DNA of 64,000 nt from Saccharomyces mikatae IFO 1815 (lineage: Eukaryota > Ascomycota > Saccharomycetes > Saccharomycetales > Saccharomycetaceae): positions 310,001 to 374,000 of the forward strand of contig NC_079267.1 of NCBI RefSeq assembly GCF_947241705.1, read 5' to 3'. The notes below the pieces were generated by a model, which was given only the letters and a program-made list of their open reading frames with translations, was not told the origin of the DNA and did not search any database. This document shows positions 20,800-29,910 of this stretch, one piece after another (positions within the stretch are counted from its first letter, which is position 1; each line of letters starts with the position of its first letter). The translations under genes were made by a program, and so were the position numbers.

Positions 20800-22905
20800 A
20801 TGCTGAATTGCATGATGTGGGGGGATAATTTGCGTGAGCTCAGTAACACCATGGATAGTGAGTTGAATGCAGTAAAGTCGACAGTTGAAGATGTTGGGGC
20901 GGATGATGCGAGAAGATTAATTAAGGGTAAGGGCTTCCAGAAGCCCTCTACCGAACACATGCTGATTTCGCCCGGTAGAGACGGTTCAGTACCATTGAAT
21001 GGGTTGAAATCCTCACCAGCAGATCCACATTTATCTGATGTGAATTCCATTTTGGACAATCACCGGGGAGGTGACGAGACAGCCTTGACGTCTGTAAATA
21101 ATATTATCATGGCCACTTCTGCAAATGGAGACAGTGATTACGTTGACGGAGATATCAAAAGGCCATCTATTTCTAATTGTTCATCGAGATCGTCATTTTT
21201 TGATACCGTGTTGAGCACATTCTCTTTAAAGTCAAATTCACAAGATACAGTTACGAATGAAGTTAAGGATATAGAGGTTAAATTTGCATCCGAGGAGGCT
21301 AACAAAAAATTCCATCAAATGTTCAAATCCTTAACCACTGAAACGAAACTTGTTGCTGATTATTTCTGCTATTTTCATAGAGAGTTTCCATATCAGGGCA
21401 GGATTTACCTCTCCAATACACATTTATGTTTCAATTCGACTGTATTAAATTGGATGGCCAAGTTACAGATTCCCTTGAATGAGATTAAATATTTAGATAA
21501 GGTAACCACCAACTCAAGCGCCATCTCCGTGGAAACCTTGAGCAACAAATATACCTTTTCCGGGTTCATGGCAAGAGACGATGTTTTCCACTTGATTACA
21601 CGAGTTTGGTCTGAGAAAAATTTAACCAGTGTTAATGACGTCTTGGAGGTTGATGAGAGAATCTCCAAGTCAAAGAGCATAACGTCGACTTCTTCTTCTA
21701 TATTCAATAATGTTCCTACCAATGCATATAACGATTTCATATCAACAACGACTACTGAACCAACAAGCAGAGCTTCCTATATGAGTGAGAACGACATGAT
21801 CATCGAGGAAGCCATAAGGTCGGTAGATGACTACATGGGCACGCCAGGCGCATCGCCAACCTCTTCCCCTCCGTCGTCGTCATCGTCGTCGTCAGCATCT
21901 TCGTTGGGTTCTTCAGCGACATATTATGGTAGAAACGTATATAGGTTGAAGCCAAACGCGCCATTCCAATACGATGGGCCGTTCCATGTGGAAGACACAA
22001 TGGATTTCCCGTATAATCCAGAGGCAAATAATGAATACGTACTACTGGAACGTCAATTTAACGTCCCGCCGGGCCTACTTTTCATCATCATGTTTAATGA
22101 AGATAATCCCACTTTTGAATTGAACTTTTTAAAGACTCAAGATTCGTCCAACATTTCACATGTTGGGACATTCGAGAAGGTCAATAAAGATGGACAGCAC
22201 TACAGAGAATTCCAATACACCAAACAGTTGCATTTCCCCGTGGGACCCAAATCTACAAACTGTCAAGTAACAGAGATTCTTTTACACTGTGACTGGGAAA
22301 GGTATATCAATGTTTTAAGTATAACGAGAACACCAAATGTTCCGAGCGGTACCAGTTTCAGCACCAGAACAAGATACATGTTTCGGTGGGATGATCAGGG
22401 GCAAGGTTGCATATTAAAGATAAGTTTTTGGGTGGACTGGAATGCATCCAGTTGGATTAAACCAATGGTGGAGAGCAACTGTAAAAATGGACAAATTAGT
22501 GCAACGAAGGATCTGGTAAAGTTAGTGGAAGAATTCGTGGAGAAATATGTGGAACTAAGTAAAGAAAAGGCAGATGCACTCAAGACTTTGCCGAGTGTTA
22601 CCTCTTTTGGATCTCCAAGAAAAGTGGCTGTACCCCAATTGACGTCAGCACAGCCAGAGTCGAAGCCTGAAGCTGAGATAGAAATCTCGAAGATGGGAGA
22701 CGACAGATGGCGGTTCAATTGGGTAAACATAGTGATACTAGTACTGTTATCACTAAACCTACTATATTTGATGAAGTTAACCAACAAGATGAATAGGCTA
22801 ACGAAATTGATGACGCATAAGGATGAAGTTGTGGCCCACGCAACTCTATTGGATATACCAGCCAAAGTGCAGTGGTCAAGGCCAAGAAAAGAAGAAGTGT
22901 TGTAA
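20800..22905 (+). CDS. LAM6: Lam6 (Ltc1), sterol transfer protein at ER contact sites
   Basis: The protein has up to 701 residues. A GRAM domain spans about 160-270 ([20 protein letters not shown]), a VASt/StART-like sterol-binding domain about 405-610 ([17 protein letters not shown], then [17 protein letters not shown]) and one membrane anchor about 640-660 ([17 protein letters not shown]). Between them is a serine run encoded by TCG/TCA repeats (about 21873-21900). It moves sterol at ER-mitochondria and ER-vacuole contacts. The start is uncertain: ATGs at 20800, 20812, 20815 and 20851 are all in frame. Its genome-duplication sister is Lam5. Confidence 0.93.
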   Translation: MLNCMMWGDNLRELSNTMDSELNAVKSTVEDVGADDARRLIKGKGFQKPSTEHMLISPGRDGSVPLNGLKSSPADPHLSDVNSILDNHRGGDETALTSVNNIIMATSANGDSDYVDGDIKRPSISNCSSRSSFFDTVLSTFSLKSNSQDTVTNEVKDIEVKFASEEANKKFHQMFKSLTTETKLVADYFCYFHREFPYQGRIYLSNTHLCFNSTVLNWMAKLQIPLNEIKYLDKVTTNSSAISVETLSNKYTFSGFMARDDVFHLITRVWSEKNLTSVNDVLEVDERISKSKSITSTSSSIFNNVPTNAYNDFISTTTTEPTSRASYMSENDMIIEEAIRSVDDYMGTPGASPTSSPPSSSSSSSASSLGSSATYYGRNVYRLKPNAPFQYDGPFHVEDTMDFPYNPEANNEYVLLERQFNVPPGLLFIIMFNEDNPTFELNFLKTQDSSNISHVGTFEKVNKDGQHYREFQYTKQLHFPVGPKSTNCQVTEILLHCDWERYINVLSITRTPNVPSGTSFSTRTRYMFRWDDQGQGCILKISFWVDWNASSWIKPMVESNCKNGQISATKDLVKLVEEFVEKYVELSKEKADALKTLPSVTSFGSPRKVAVPQLTSAQPESKPEAEIEISKMGDDRWRFNWVNIVILVLLSLNLLYLMKLTNKMNRLTKLMTHKDEVVAHATLLDIPAKVQWSRPRKEEVL

Positions 22906-22966
22906 CAGAGTGATCATGTATAATGTATGTAAGATTATGTATGTTCGTATGGTATGAAAGATTATG

Positions 22967-23560
22967 CTATGTGGAGAATGTGAGGCGTGGTAGTTCTGGA
23001 TAGTTCAGCCTGTAAGCTTCATCCCGAGTGGCATCCTGACTTTGCGGGTTTGTGGCGGTGTTAAGTTGTGTATTAGAAATTTGCTGGAAAAAGGAAATTG
23101 ATTGATTGAAGCTATATTCATCGAACGATTTTTTCGGCAGCGACCGCTGTTCTACCTGCACAGGGCCTGTGTTCGTGTTCGTGTTCGGTTTGGCTATATT
23201 GTTAGCCAGCGATGTTTGCAATTTACTGCATTGAGAGTCAATTTGTCTGCGTAAGCTTTCGATGATTTTGCAGACTGCAGGTACTTCCAATTTTATGAGT
23301 TGCAAGTACTCTCTTTTATAGATAGAGGATGACGATACCGGATCCATAAACGATAATTCAGGGTGCTTAGATAGCTTATTAGTCAATAAATCGACATATC
23401 TAAAATAATAAATAAACGCTAGTGACAAATCGTTAACCTGGAACGCATACTGTGCCTTTTCCAAAATGCCGATGCATGTTTTCAGATAAATTCTCAACGG
23501 TATTGACGGATTGAAGCGGTAATCCTTAGCGTCCTGGACCAATAGTTTACTTGACTTCAT
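22967..23560 (-). CDS. RFU1: Rfu1, inhibitor of the deubiquitinase Doa4
   Basis: The 197-residue protein matches Rfu1 by position and sequence. The first 110 residues form a helical, MIT-like region (SLAFIYYFRYVDLLTNKL) resembling the N-terminus of Doa4 and mammalian AMSH/USP8. The C-terminal half is low complexity and ends with YPELPRLTFST. Rfu1 binds and inhibits Doa4 at endosomes and so sets the free ubiquitin pool. It converges tightly on LAM6, with 61 bases between stops. A perfect PAC and an RRPE lie upstream, unusual for a ubiquitin gene. Confidence 0.92.
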   Translation of the reverse strand: MKSSKLLVQDAKDYRFNPSIPLRIYLKTCIGILEKAQYAFQVNDLSLAFIYYFRYVDLLTNKLSKHPELSFMDPVSSSSIYKREYLQLIKLEVPAVCKIIESLRRQIDSQCSKLQTSLANNIAKPNTNTNTGPVQVEQRSLPKKSFDEYSFNQSISFFQQISNTQLNTATNPQSQDATRDEAYRLNYPELPRLTFST

Positions 23561-23722
23561 GACCTACCGGTGCCATACAGAGATGCAGAGCGTACAAAAT
23601 ATGTAAAATGGTTGGCCTGCCGAGACAATAATCCGTACCGACACTTCAATCGAGGCAAAAATCTTTTGTGTAAAATTAATATTATCTATCTAACCATTGA
23701 TTTACGTATAAAATTGTCGATG

Positions 23723-23762
23723 CTCATCGCTAAGAAATGGAAAAAAAACTGAAAATTTTTCA
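23723..23762 (-). promoter_or_regulatory. RRPE + PAC pair upstream of RFU1
   Basis: The plus strand shows CTCATCGC (PAC) at 23723-23730 and TGAAAATTTTTCA (RRPE-like) at 23750-23762. On the RFU1 strand this reads RRPE, 19 bases, GCGATGAG, then the RFU1 ATG 162 bases on. The order matches that at FYV7. The rest of the 331-base RFU1-BUD20 gap shows no gene. Confidence 0.6.
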
Positions 23763-23891
23763 ACTTTTCTTCTTTGTTGCGTATCTTTTTTTTTATTGCG
23801 TTTCGCGGCAAGAGCGATTCGAGTCGCTTTAATGTGTATAGTATAAAAAAGTGTACATGCCTATTTTCGTTTATGATTGTGGTTCCTATTC

Positions 23892-24392
23892 TTAAACTGT
23901 AGGTGTGGCAGTGGATTCAGCCTCCGTGATAGCAGTGGTATTTGGTTCAGCATCAGTGGCCGCCCACGGTAAAGTAGGTTCTGTAGTTGCGGCGTTTGCC
24001 AAGGTAGTGTCCAGGTGTTCTTTCAGTAAAGCTTCATTAGTTTCCTTTTCTGGGCCCACTGTTTGTGTAATCTCTTGCACGCGGTTCAAAAACTTGTTCA
24101 AGTTGTAGCCCGCAGCAGCGTCAGAGACTTCCTGTGTGTAGGGGACGCTCTTCAGCTCCTTGACCCTTCTTTTGTGCACCTTACCCTTCAAATGAGTTTT
24201 CAACGCTATGGCGGTTTCCATGTACTTGGCACAATGTATACAATAGTGCTGACCGAGACCTGGTTTGGTTTCGTCCAATGGCTGGTTTAAAAGCTTCTGT
24301 ACTGATTCCTTGGTGGCCAGATCATTATAGATCAGGTCCAAGTCTCGTGTTCTTCTTTTGGTTTTGTATCTCTTCACCGAATATCTACCCAT
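23892..24392 (-). CDS. BUD20: Bud20, zinc-finger 60S export factor
   Basis: The 166-residue protein has one C2H2 zinc finger (YCIHCAKYMETAIALKTHLK followed by GKVHKRR) near residues 50-82. The N-terminus MGRYSVKRYKTKRRTRDLDL is basic and conserved as the nuclear import and pre-60S binding region. The tail is an Ala/Thr/Glu-rich acidic stretch. Bud20 shuttles with late pre-60S particles and helps export them. The promoter has a CATCT repeat with GATGAG cores. It is divergent from RPL10, a 60S protein loaded just after export. Confidence 0.95.
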   Translation of the reverse strand: MGRYSVKRYKTKRRTRDLDLIYNDLATKESVQKLLNQPLDETKPGLGQHYCIHCAKYMETAIALKTHLKGKVHKRRVKELKSVPYTQEVSDAAAGYNLNKFLNRVQEITQTVGPEKETNEALLKEHLDTTLANAATTEPTLPWAATDAEPNTTAITEAESTATPTV

Positions 24393-24443
24393 GATTTGTC
24401 CTGGTTCTTTTCTTGCTTTTACGTTTGTTTAACCACCTTCTAT

Positions 24444-24540
24444 TCATCTCATCTCATCTCATGGTCGCTATCTACCATATATAATTGCGAATTTCATTAC
24501 ATTTCTCCCTTTGCCGGCTAAAAAAAATAGAAAATTTTTT
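24444..24540 (-). promoter_or_regulatory. repeated GATGAG (PAC-like) motifs and RRPE-like tract at BUD20
   Basis: The stretch 24444-24462 is TCATCTCATCTCATCTCAT, which on the BUD20 strand gives three overlapping GATGAGAT cores 52 bases upstream of the ATG. A GAAAATTTTTT tract near 24530-24540 resembles RRPE. Both fit a ribosome-biogenesis promoter. Confidence 0.5.
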
Positions 24541-24602
24541 CCACAGAATGGAGAAAAAGAAATAAAACGGAAATAACAGTAGTTTCCGGGGACGGTTTTT
24601 AA

Positions 24603-24631
24603 ACACCTGTACCTCTTTACATTCTTACATT
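24603..24631 (+). promoter_or_regulatory. possible tandem Rap1 sites upstream of RPL10
   Basis: ACACCTGTACCT at 24603-24614 (two mismatches to the Rap1 consensus) and ACATTCTTACATT at 24619-24631 (three mismatches) lie 16 bases apart, about 230-255 bases upstream of the RPL10 ATG. A T tract follows. Spacing and position fit ribosomal-protein promoters, but both sites are imperfect. Confidence 0.35.
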
Positions 24632-24857
24632 TTGTGCTATTTTTTTTTCGTTTAGATTTGTCTCTGATCCGAATGTGATTCGAGTAATGATGCTGACTAA
24701 GGAAACTTTTCACCCAAGGTTTGAGAGTAAAGCTTCTCTAGAGGATAGTTTATAAAAAGAAGAAGTTCACAAGGAGCGACATTATACGTATTCTTTAGCA
24801 GTTGGTTTTATTGGAATCTTAAGTTGCAAGAAAAGTATATCAAATAACTAATTCAAG

Positions 24858-25523
24858 ATGGCTAGAAGACCAGCTAGATGTTACAGATACCAAAAGAACA
24901 AGCCTTACCCAAAGTCTAGATACAACAGAGCTGTCCCAGACTCTAAGATCAGAATTTACGATTTGGGTAAGAAGAAGGCTACCGTCGATGAATTCCCATT
25001 GTGTGTCCATTTGGTCTCCAACGAATTGGAACAATTGTCTTCTGAAGCTTTGGAAGCCGCTCGTATTTGTGCCAACAAGTACATGACCACCGTTTCTGGT
25101 AGAGATGCTTTCCACTTAAGAGTTAGAGTCCATCCTTTCCACGTCTTGAGAATCAACAAAATGTTGTCCTGTGCCGGTGCGGATAGATTGCAACAAGGTA
25201 TGAGAGGTGCTTGGGGTAAGCCTCACGGTTTGGCTGCTCGTGTTGACATTGGTCAAATTATCTTCTCTGTCAGAACCAAGGACAGCAACAAGGACGTTGT
25301 TGTTGAAGGTTTGAGAAGAGCCAGATACAAGTTCCCAGGTCAACAAAAGATCATTATGTCTAAGAAATGGGGTTTCACCAACTTGGACAGACCAGAATAC
25401 TTGAAGAAGAGAGAAGCTGGTGAAGTCAAGGACGACGGTGCTTTCGTTAAGTTCTTGTCCAAGAAGGGTTCTTTGGAAAACAACATGAGAGAATTCCCAG
25501 AATACTTTGCTGCTCAAGCTTAA
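24858..25523 (+). CDS. RPL10: ribosomal protein uL16
   Basis: The 221-residue protein is uL16 of the 60S subunit. It starts [20 protein letters not shown] and carries the flexible P-site loop around [21 protein letters not shown] (about 100-120), which touches the peptidyl-tRNA site. It is essential, is escorted by Sqt1, and its loading triggers release of Nmd3 and Tif6 during last 60S maturation. Codon use is extremely biased to the preferred yeast codons. A poly-A/T-rich 3' region follows the stop. Confidence 0.98.
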   Translation: MARRPARCYRYQKNKPYPKSRYNRAVPDSKIRIYDLGKKKATVDEFPLCVHLVSNELEQLSSEALEAARICANKYMTTVSGRDAFHLRVRVHPFHVLRINKMLSCAGADRLQQGMRGAWGKPHGLAARVDIGQIIFSVRTKDSNKDVVVEGLRRARYKFPGQQKIIMSKKWGFTNLDRPEYLKKREAGEVKDDGAFVKFLSKKGSLENNMREFPEYFAAQA

Positions 25524-25796
25524 GTTATCGACATCTGAACAAACTAAAAAAAAAAAATTTTTATTTTTTAATGCTAGTCTATTAAACATTAAATATATCT
25601 ATACATTATTGTAGTGCATATAGTTATGTGTTTTTTTAAGGTTTAACGTGTTGGGTAATACATCCTAAATTTAAGGAAGACTGTTGGATTCTGCAAGCCA
25701 TCAAAAAAAAAAAATGATCAGCAGCAAGAATCCAAAACTGTTGAAGGGGGAACGGACCAAAAAGGTAGTAACCAGTAACAGGGACCTGTACCGCTA

Positions 25797-27554
25797 ATGT
25801 CATTCAGATTCTTGAAAAGGACACACCAATGTCTCCCCCGTCTCAACTGGCTTATGCCTATTAGACGGTATGCCAAGCAACCTCAATACGATGAAGCAGA
25901 CATATTTGCCGAAAATATAAATCATGGCGCATATAAAGCCAAGAAAAGACTATCTAAAGAACATTTCCAATGGCCTGAGAAATCACCTGATCAGATTTCC
26001 AAGGAATCTGAACTTCAATGGGAAAGAATGGCTAAATTGTCTGCTGTTGGGCAGGGAATCCTTATCCTCTTCGTAGTAGGTGGGCTGGGAACGGCTTATT
26101 TGCGTTGGCCAGAACTAAAATCCTGGTGGTTGGTTAAGATGAATGGTGGTCGCATAAATGCAGTGCAAGAGCAAAACGGCCAAGATTCATTGGAGAAACT
26201 AATTAGACAAAAGGCCAAACATCTACTAAGAGAGATCCCTCAAGTTCCCACCTTCCAACTAGGAATAGATCATCCTGGCGTGTATATATGGGGAAGGTGT
26301 CATTCTAAGGACTCTTTGTTCCCGATCAGAGTGCCCAATTTGGATAACCGTAAATTTAGAGACATCTTGTTAGCTCCATCAGACGATTTCAACACTAATT
26401 TCGCACTTGACGAGAAAGGTGATCTGATATCGTGGGATGATTTGGGGCAAACAAAAACGTTATTACCGGATCAAGATCTAACTTCGATGAGGTACTCTAG
26501 TGACTACTTATATGCGCTAAATAAAAAGGGTGAAATTTTAGTCATACCGATCAGGACTCCGAATCTCATTGCGTCGAAGTTATCATCAAGAAGGTCGAAA
26601 CTTTTACCATGGAAAACAAGACAAATATATGCTTGGAAGTTACCAACAAGCCAAGTTTTTAATGGTAAGAAGGGAGAAAACCGTGTAGTACAGTTTGACA
26701 CTGGTAACCATCATCTGGTGCTGCTATCCAATTTAGGCAAGGCTTATTCGTGTGCCACGGGGAATGACCAAAAACAAGCTCAAGTATCCAGGGGACAATT
26801 TGGTATGCCAACACTCTCACAATTTGATGAGTTTCCTCCTAATAATGAACTATTTGAGATTGAATTACTAAATAAATTCAAATATGAAGGCGACGACGTT
26901 GTTCACAGAAGAGAAATAAAAAAAATAGCGTGCGGGTCCTACCATACGCTAGCAATAGACCAGCATGGTGAAATTTATGCCTTTGGGTGGAATAGATTTG
27001 GCCAATTGGCACTACCTATCTCTTATAATCTAGAATATGTTTCTTTTCCAAGGTCCGTAATGCACGCTTTTAAACCGCATTTCCCAGGTATGACCAACTG
27101 GAAATGTGTGGATATTCATTGTGATGATGAAACATCGTTTGTGACCATTCGTCAGCCCAAATCCAGTTCGAAGTCAGACTATCATTATTTTGCGTTTGGT
27201 AACGGACTTTTTGGTGAACTAGGTAACAATACTTTCAAAAACTCGCAATACGATCCAATAAAAATCAAAGTGGATGACAAAAGACTGAAGAATTGGAGTT
27301 GCGGCTCTCACTGCGTGTTTAGTGAAACAGAACAAGAAAATGAGGTGCTTGCTTGGGGTAATAACGATCATGGCCAGCTAGGTATTGGAAAGAAAACCGT
27401 GAAATATGCCAAGCCGATGAACATTCCAGAGGTCCTGAAGCCAGGTCAGGATACAACAGACTTGGAGTCAATTTATAACAGCAGCCTACACTTAGCAAAG
27501 CACCAACGTGTCATCACTAACGGCATTAAGAGTTGTATATATTGGCAGGTGTGA
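25797..27554 (+). CDS. FMP25: Fmp25 (Bca1), mitochondrial RCC1-like bc1 assembly factor
   Basis: The 585-residue protein has a basic mitochondrial presequence (first about 25 residues), one membrane span at about 83-101 (GQGILILFVVGGLGTAYLRW) and then RCC1-type beta-propeller repeats. Clear blades are CGSYHTLAIDQHGEIYAFGWNRFGQL, FAFGNGLFGELGNNT and CGSHCVF followed by VLAWGNNDHGQLGIG. By orthology it sits in the inner membrane and is needed for assembly of respiratory complex III. It converges on BOS1, 115 bases away. Confidence 0.93.
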   Translation: MSFRFLKRTHQCLPRLNWLMPIRRYAKQPQYDEADIFAENINHGAYKAKKRLSKEHFQWPEKSPDQISKESELQWERMAKLSAVGQGILILFVVGGLGTAYLRWPELKSWWLVKMNGGRINAVQEQNGQDSLEKLIRQKAKHLLREIPQVPTFQLGIDHPGVYIWGRCHSKDSLFPIRVPNLDNRKFRDILLAPSDDFNTNFALDEKGDLISWDDLGQTKTLLPDQDLTSMRYSSDYLYALNKKGEILVIPIRTPNLIASKLSSRRSKLLPWKTRQIYAWKLPTSQVFNGKKGENRVVQFDTGNHHLVLLSNLGKAYSCATGNDQKQAQVSRGQFGMPTLSQFDEFPPNNELFEIELLNKFKYEGDDVVHRREIKKIACGSYHTLAIDQHGEIYAFGWNRFGQLALPISYNLEYVSFPRSVMHAFKPHFPGMTNWKCVDIHCDDETSFVTIRQPKSSSKSDYHYFAFGNGLFGELGNNTFKNSQYDPIKIKVDDKRLKNWSCGSHCVFSETEQENEVLAWGNNDHGQLGIGKKTVKYAKPMNIPEVLKPGQDTTDLESIYNSSLHLAKHQRVITNGIKSCIYWQV

Positions 27555-27669
27555 GATAGGAAAATAATATGGAACTAAAGAAACGAGACTTTGCAATCTT
27601 TTCAACCCCTATTGACGATGCATGTATATATACGACTTATTTATTTATATATAAAATACGCGATTAGCT

Positions 27670-28491
27670 CTATCTTAACCATTTCAAGACATAATAAATA
27701 CCTATGATTAGGAGAATTAGCGCAATCCAGAAAACCAGTTTATCCTTGAACACCCGCTTGTTAATAGAGGTGATAGTTTGTTCAGAAACACCCAGTGTTC
27801 TTAGGCCATTTGTCATTTGATCTTGTACCTTCGATAAAATTTTGTTTTGTTCCACTATATTCTCAAATGATTGTTGACCCATTTCCAGTATGTAATCTAA
27901 TTGAGCATTACCTCTTTCGAAAACAGATTGTTCCTTTTGCAACCCTTGATATAACGGTAGTCCCCCACCGTTGCTAGCGCCTTCTTTAACATTTGCACTC
28001 GTACCTCCAACGTTCCTTTTGCTCATTATGGTCTCTGATGTGCTAAAGGGGTTGTCTGAGTCCATAACAGGCGAGGTTCCTGAGCCAAACAACTGAGTTC
28101 TGGAATTAGATTCGTTGTACGATTGTTTCAGGCTTTTAAATTTGATATTAAAATCTTGCAGATCCTGTGTTAAAGTCGCTAGCCGATTAGCAAACTTAGG
28201 ATCGATTTCTCCTGTGTTGGTGTCTTCTTTATATCTGTTTAAATGCTCTGCATATTGTTTAACCGTCTTCTCCAAAGAAACTAGAGTTGCAGAAATGGAC
28301 CCTTGCAAAGAAATAGGTGCGGTCACAGAATTCTTTTCAAATCTAGCCAATTCCTGTTGAAGTTGGTTTTTCTGTTTCACAGCATGATTGTAAAGGGCGT
28401 TCTATTCCATTGTAATGATGAAAATACCTTGTTAGTAACTCTTACTTCGCAATGCTGAAAAAGAAACGCATCCGTCGATCACACATACCAT
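27670..28491 (-). CDS. BOS1: Bos1, ER-Golgi SNARE (two exons)
   Basis: The coding sequence joins exon 1, the ATG alone (28491-28489), to exon 2 (28401-27670) across an 87-base intron, giving [15 protein letters not shown] and a total of 244 residues, the S. cerevisiae length. Bos1 is a tail-anchored SNARE (Qb class) that with Sed5, Bet1 and Sec22 fuses ER-derived vesicles to the Golgi. The SNARE motif runs up to [12 protein letters not shown] and the anchor is [16 protein letters not shown] at the C-terminus. Without the intron the frame appears to start at a GTG. Confidence 0.96.
28402..28488 (-). other. spliceosomal intron of BOS1
   Basis: On the minus strand the intron starts GTATGT (28488-28483) directly after the ATG, has a perfect TACTAAC box at 28437-28431 and ends TAG at 28404-28402. 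It is 87 bases long. All three signals match the yeast consensus, and removal restores the conserved N-terminus. Confidence 0.95.
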
Positions 28492-28590
28492 TCCCGTCTC
28501 CCCCAAATCAATATATCTTAGTCACGATACTATCCGTACTACTGCCGTGTCTTCCTTCTCCATCAACAGCGTCGATCCTATCCATTATTA

Positions 28591-28620
28591 ACCAGCATAT
28601 TGAAAATTTCAATGGCTGGC
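28591..28620 (+). promoter_or_regulatory. Swi5/Ace2-type sites upstream of SIC1
   Basis: ACCAGC at 28591-28596 and GCTGGC at 28615-28620 (reverse complement GCCAGC) match the RCCAGC core of Swi5/Ace2, 132-161 bases upstream of the SIC1 ATG. SIC1 is a known Swi5 target at the end of mitosis. Confidence 0.6.
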
Positions 28621-28751
28621 TCGTTGTTCGCGTCGCAGCTTTTGGCATTTATAAAAAGAGAGAAGCATATAACGATAAAGATACAACTGCTGTAAATCAG
28701 TCAACGCTCAACCCAATTTTAACCCTAGAAGCAGGGACTACCACACGATCA

Positions 28752-29603
28752 ATGACACCTTCCACCCCACCAAGGTCCAGAGGCACTAGGTATCTCACAC
28801 AGCCCAGTGGCAATACTGGTTCCAATGGAATAATGCAACCTCAAAGGACCCCTCAAAAGCCTTCACAGAATCTGGTCCCTGTTACTCCTTCAACTACCAA
28901 GCCCTTCAAAAACGTGCCATTACTAGCACCTCCCAACGCAAACATGGGTATGGCCTCGCCATTTAATGGGCTCACTTCACCTCAACGCTCGCCGTTTCCG
29001 AAATCTTCAGTAAAGAGAACTCTATTTCAATTTGAAAGTCACGATAATGGAATAGTAAGGGAGGAGCAGGAACCATTCGACCATGTAAATAGAATACTGT
29101 TTCCAAGGCAGCAAGATGCAGATATAGGTGAAGATGAAGATGAAGATGAACAAGTTCTCCTCCCCCCCAGTAGGCCTACTTCTGCTAGGCAGCTACATTT
29201 CCCACTTGATAGAGGCCAACCTGATCAGGCGTATAGAAAGAAGATTATTAAAGACGTGCCTGGTACACCCAGCGACAAGGTGATAACGTTTGAGTTAGCC
29301 AAGAATTGGAACAACGATTCTCCGCGGAACGACTTCAGTAGTCAAGAGAGTGAAGACGAAGAAGATGACATCATCAAGCCAGTACAGGTGAACAAGAACC
29401 CCTTTGTATCGGATGAACTGATTACCCAGGAAATTAGAAATGAACGTAAAAGAGCGTTGTTAACGGAGAACCCTGATATAGAAGATGTTGTAACGTATGT
29501 CAATAAAAAGGGAGAAGTGGTAGAGAAACGAAAGTTAACAGATGAGGAAAAAAGAAGATTCAAACCAAAAGCGTTATTTCAATCTGGGGATCGAGAGCAT
29601 TAG
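28752..29603 (+). CDS. SIC1: Sic1, inhibitor of Cdk1-Clb (S-phase) kinase
   Basis: From the ATG at 28752 (MTPSTPPRSRGTRYL) the protein has 283 residues. It blocks Clb5/6-Cdc28 in G1 until multisite phosphorylation sends it to SCF-Cdc4 for destruction. The N-terminal degron phosphosites are all kept: T2, T5, T33, T45, S69, S76 and S80, each followed by proline. VPGTPSDKVITFELAKNW leads to the C-terminal inhibitory region. A (GAAGAT)n run at 29130-29150 encodes an acidic EDEDE stretch. The open frame continues upstream for 100 codons into the promoter and the BOS1 intron, but that part is not conserved coding sequence as I know the protein. Confidence 0.97.
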   Translation: MTPSTPPRSRGTRYLTQPSGNTGSNGIMQPQRTPQKPSQNLVPVTPSTTKPFKNVPLLAPPNANMGMASPFNGLTSPQRSPFPKSSVKRTLFQFESHDNGIVREEQEPFDHVNRILFPRQQDADIGEDEDEDEQVLLPPSRPTSARQLHFPLDRGQPDQAYRKKIIKDVPGTPSDKVITFELAKNWNNDSPRNDFSSQESEDEEDDIIKPVQVNKNPFVSDELITQEIRNERKRALLTENPDIEDVVTYVNKKGEVVEKRKLTDEEKRRFKPKALFQSGDREH

Positions 29604-29910
29604 AGAAATGACAAGGTATTTGGAGCGGTTTTATTCAATTTACTTACTCATTCTACATTTATTTGCAAAGGGGGGCATTAACATTAACATTCTACATATT
29701 ATAATATATACAGGATATTCTATATTACGACATTAACAGGATTTTTCAACTTTTTCCTTTCTACTTTTGTTCTTGTTTTCTTCCCTTCTGGATAGTGGTA
29801 TACTTAACTATGCTATTTCGTCAAAGCGAGTTAGGGGAGAATGATCAAAAGACAGTCAGCTTCTCCTAAATAGCTTTGGGGGTGAAACTCCAGAACCAAA
29901 GCCAGAAACC

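Noticed and set aside
25116-25589. 157-codon minus-strand open frame over RPL10
   Set aside because: It is antisense to RPL10, the product of codon bias, with no recognisable domain; the matching S. cerevisiae entry is considered dubious.
28452-28751. 100-codon in-frame extension upstream of SIC1
   Set aside because: The known Sic1 N-terminus begins at 28752 with the phosphosites T2 and T5. The extension covers the promoter, Swi5-type sites and the BOS1 first exon and intron.
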